Assembly: GCF_946479965.1 (NCBI RefSeq)
Contig: NZ_CAMLHX010000056.1
Coordinates: 1-26,477 of the forward strand
Source of the DNA: an uncultured Mucilaginibacter sp.
Lineage (GTDB): Bacteria; Bacteroidota; Bacteroidia; Sphingobacteriales; Sphingobacteriaceae
Direction of reading: 5' to 3'
Length of the DNA stretch: 26,477 bases
Shown here: positions 24,694 through 26,477 of the stretch, one piece after another
How the letters are laid out: every line of letters starts with the position of its first letter
Numbering within the stretch: the stretch's first letter is position 1
Made by a program: the position numbers and the translations under genes
Notes under the pieces: generated by a model
The model's input: only the letters and a program-made list of their open reading frames with translations
Told to the model about the DNA's origin: nothing
Database searches by the model: none

Positions 24694-25779
24694 ATGGTTG
24701 CTAATCGCATTTGGATATTGATCGGTAAAAAGGTTTCAGGTGAAGCTACTTTGCAAGAACTGGAAGAGTTGCAAGGCCTTATTGCCAATAGTGGCGATAG
24801 TGGCCATACCATTGACGAACTTGAGCAAATGCTGCTTACGTTTAATATTGAATCTACCCATAAATCAGACGAGGAAATTAATGAACGTTGGGAGCAATTT
24901 AAAAGCAAATTAGATCCCAAACTGAAGGTAGTACCCTTAAAGCGAAGCAATAAACGTAAATATTTTTGGCTTGCAGCAGCTTCTGTTTTAGTGGCTTTTA
25001 CAGCAGCATTAGCTTTAATAACCGGTAATATTATCGGTTATGACTTGTTTCCGAAGACAATAGTTGCATCCACAGGATCACCAAAAAAAATAATACTTCC
25101 TGATGGCTCAACAGTATGGCTTAACGCTAAGAGCACGCTTACTCCCTCAAAAAACTTTGGCGTTAAACTTAGAGAAGTAACGCTTGTGGGCGAAGCTTTT
25201 TTCGATGTTGTTAAAGACCGTAAACATCCATTTGTTGTTAATACGGCGTCAATGCATTTAAGAGTGCTGGGTACCGCGTTTAATGTCCGGGCATTCGCTA
25301 ATGAAAAAAAATCAGAAGCGGCTTTGGTGCATGGTTCAATTGAAGTTACCCTGGTAAATAATCCGGATAAGAAGATAATTTTAAAGCCCAGCGAGAAAAT
25401 AACGGTGCGTAACAGCAACTTGCAAATAGAATCACCAGCCACCGTTAGCCTGGTTGAGAAAGGCAGAACCGCGCCTATTCCTCTTATCACATTAAGTAAT
25501 ATTCATTATAAAGACCAAGATCCGCTGCCCGTTGAAGCACAATGGATAGAAAAGAAACTTGCCTTTGAATCAGAAACCCTTGAAGATATTGCGGCACGTA
25601 TGGAGCGTTACTACAACGTCACTATTAATTTTCAGGACGAGTCCGTAAAATCATTGGTGTTTTCGGGAATTTTTAAGGAAGAAACGCTTAACGACGCAAT
25701 AAAATCTTTGCAGTACACAGGCAGCGGCCAATTTAAATATAAAACTGAACCAAATAATCAAATAACCATTTACAAATAA
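24694..25779 (+). CDS. FecR-family anti-sigma factor
   Basis: This 361-residue inner-membrane regulator has a cytoplasmic N-terminal sigma-binding part (1-89; ILIGKKVSGEATLQELEEL is typical), one membrane segment at about 91-111 preceded by basic KRSNKRK, and a periplasmic FecR domain (about 127-225, with LPDGSTVWLNAKSTL, GEAFFDVVKD and VLGTAFNVRAF). The C-terminal domain of about 290-361 (KLAFESETLEDIAARMERYY) is the DUF4974 region that contacts the receptor's STN domain. It is expected to hold the upstream sigma factor inactive until the receptor signals. The ATG at 24694 gives the canonical N-terminus. Confidence 0.95.
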   Translation: MVANRIWILIGKKVSGEATLQELEELQGLIANSGDSGHTIDELEQMLLTFNIESTHKSDEEINERWEQFKSKLDPKLKVVPLKRSNKRKYFWLAAASVLVAFTAALALITGNIIGYDLFPKTIVASTGSPKKIILPDGSTVWLNAKSTLTPSKNFGVKLREVTLVGEAFFDVVKDRKHPFVVNTASMHLRVLGTAFNVRAFANEKKSEAALVHGSIEVTLVNNPDKKIILKPSEKITVRNSNLQIESPATVSLVEKGRTAPIPLITLSNIHYKDQDPLPVEAQWIEKKLAFESETLEDIAARMERYYNVTINFQDESVKSLVFSGIFKEETLNDAIKSLQYTGSGQFKYKTEPNNQITIYK

Positions 25780-25810
25780 TTTGAACCAATTATACTTAAA
25801 ACATAATTAT

Positions 25811-25831
25811 AAGGAGAGATATATGAGATAA
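25811..25831 (+). promoter_or_regulatory. Minimal ORF (Met-Arg-stop) behind a strong Shine-Dalgarno in the susC leader
   Basis: aaggagag (25811-25818) lies 4 nt before ATG AGA TAA (25823-25831). A near-perfect Shine-Dalgarno is unusual in this window, where most genes have none. The two-codon ORF ends 132 nt before the susC-like start. It could be a ribosome-stalling leader or a landing site that affects the mRNA, or it could be coincidence. Confidence 0.4.
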
Positions 25832-25870
25832 AAAAGCTTACCTACCCCTCATAGGATACTGCAAAAAAAA

Positions 25871-25896
25871 GCGGAAGGTGTTGGCGCACCCCCCGC
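25871..25896 (+). promoter_or_regulatory. GC-rich hairpin in the susC leader
   Basis: In otherwise A-rich sequence, gcgg (25871-25874) pairs with ccgc (25893-25896) and ggtg (25877-25880) with cacc (25887-25890), separated by an aa/cc internal mismatch and a 6-nt loop ttggcg. A run of eight As precedes it, and no T-run follows, so it is not a standard plus-strand terminator. A role in leader regulation of the receptor mRNA is possible. Confidence 0.45.
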
Positions 25897-25963
25897 AAAA
25901 TAGCAGCTGTCTTAACTATTATAGTAAAAGAGAACATAGTTAAAAACCAACCAAAACAAAATT

Positions 25964-26477
25964 ATGAAAAAAAATATTTCCGACGCCCTACGGGTGCGAA
26001 ATAAACGCATATTAAAGTTTCTTATTATGTCAAAATGTATCTTGCTGCTTGTCATAATTTCTTCACTTCAGAGCTTTTCAAAAGGCTACAGCCAGGATAA
26101 AATCAACATCAAATTGCATAATGTATCCCTTAAAGCTGCTCTAAAAGAAATTGCAAAACAATCGGATTATCGTTTCCTTTACAGTGACGCGGTGCTTGCA
26201 GGATTTGACAGTAAAGTTAACCTGAATGCTACTGACGCTTCTATTAACGAAGTTGTGTCGGATGTACTTGCTAATAGCAACCTTAGTTTTAAAGTAAACG
26301 CAAACCTGGTTTTAATAACAAAACCGATTGCAATTGCTGTACCTGTTAAAGGTAAAGTTACAGACAATAAAGGCCAGCCTATGCCGGGTGTTACAGTGTT
26401 TGAAAAATCTAATCCAACAAACGCTGTAGTTACTGACGGTGATGGTAACTATACCATCAACGTTGCCGACAGAAGCT
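25964..26477 (+). CDS. SusC/RagA-family TonB-linked outer-membrane receptor, N-terminal part (3' truncated by window)
   Basis: Translation from the ATG at 25964 stays open to the right edge (171 codons). The start has a basic N-terminus, a hydrophobic signal core (about 23-36, CILLLVIISSLQSF) and a cleavage-like GYSQD. Residues about 45-115 form an STN (secretin/TonB short N-terminal) domain: INIKLHNVSLKAALKEIAKQ, then FLYSDAVLAG. From about 122 the carboxypeptidase-like regulatory domain begins (VKGKVTDNKGQPMPGVTVFE, then DGDGNYTINV). This is the usual N-terminus of SusC-like receptors controlled by a FecI/FecR pair; the STN domain contacts FecR. The plug, barrel and any susD partner lie outside the window. 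The leader is A-rich with no Shine-Dalgarno before the start. Confidence 0.93.
   Translation, partial: MKKNISDALRVRNKRILKFLIMSKCILLLVIISSLQSFSKGYSQDKINIKLHNVSLKAALKEIAKQSDYRFLYSDAVLAGFDSKVNLNATDASINEVVSDVLANSNLSFKVNANLVLITKPIAIAVPVKGKVTDNKGQPMPGVTVFEKSNPTNAVVTDGDGNYTINVADRS

Overview
The window looks like chromosomal DNA of a Bacteroidota member, most likely family Sphingobacteriaceae (Mucilaginibacter/Pedobacter type). The reasons are a FecI-type sigma / FecR / STN-domain SusC triplet, a DUF5687 permease beside its ABC ATPase, the order ileS, DksA-like gene, lspA, A-rich leaders without Shine-Dalgarno sequences, and a TAnnTTTG-like -7 box. This is inferred from gene content; no search was run. 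No rRNA, tRNA, CRISPR array, integrase or transposase was seen.

Layout. 1-360: the Gln-rich end of a gene cut by the left edge, then a bidirectional terminator. 361-2106 (minus): ammonium transporter and a doubtful small exported protein. 2309-6830 (minus): tightly packed operon ileS, DksA-like regulator, lspA, with stop and start codons abutting at both junctions. 7011-8725: a 2OG-Fe(II) oxygenase, a 75-residue conserved-looking small protein, and intergenic palindromic repeats. 8726-11570 (minus): marC followed after 1 bp by an AT-rich SF1 helicase carrying an internal nuclease-like segment and a C-terminal zinc ribbon. 11571-11921: an intergenic array of TGTTGCA motifs. 11922-16007 (plus): rarA, DUF5687 permease plus ATPase, GNAT acetyltransferase.

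16017-23731 is the most distinctive part. A divergent AraC-type regulator faces a four-gene plus-strand unit: a 988-residue exported fusion (ThuA-like, beta-propeller dehydrogenase-like, helical repeats, azurin-like copper domain), an MFS permease, a tagatose/psicose-3-epimerase-like TIM barrel, and a Gfo/Idh/MocA oxidoreductase with an altered EKP motif, ended by a strong terminator. The simplest reading is periplasmic oxidation of a sugar or cyclitol with electrons leaving through copper, uptake of the product, then cytoplasmic epimerisation and NAD(P)-dependent redox chemistry. The substrate cannot be read from the sequence.

23987-26477 holds an ECF sigma factor, a FecR anti-sigma factor and the start of a SusC-family TonB-dependent receptor with an STN signalling domain, running off the right edge. 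The leaders of fecR and susC contain well-formed hairpins, and the susC leader has a two-codon ORF behind an excellent Shine-Dalgarno sequence.
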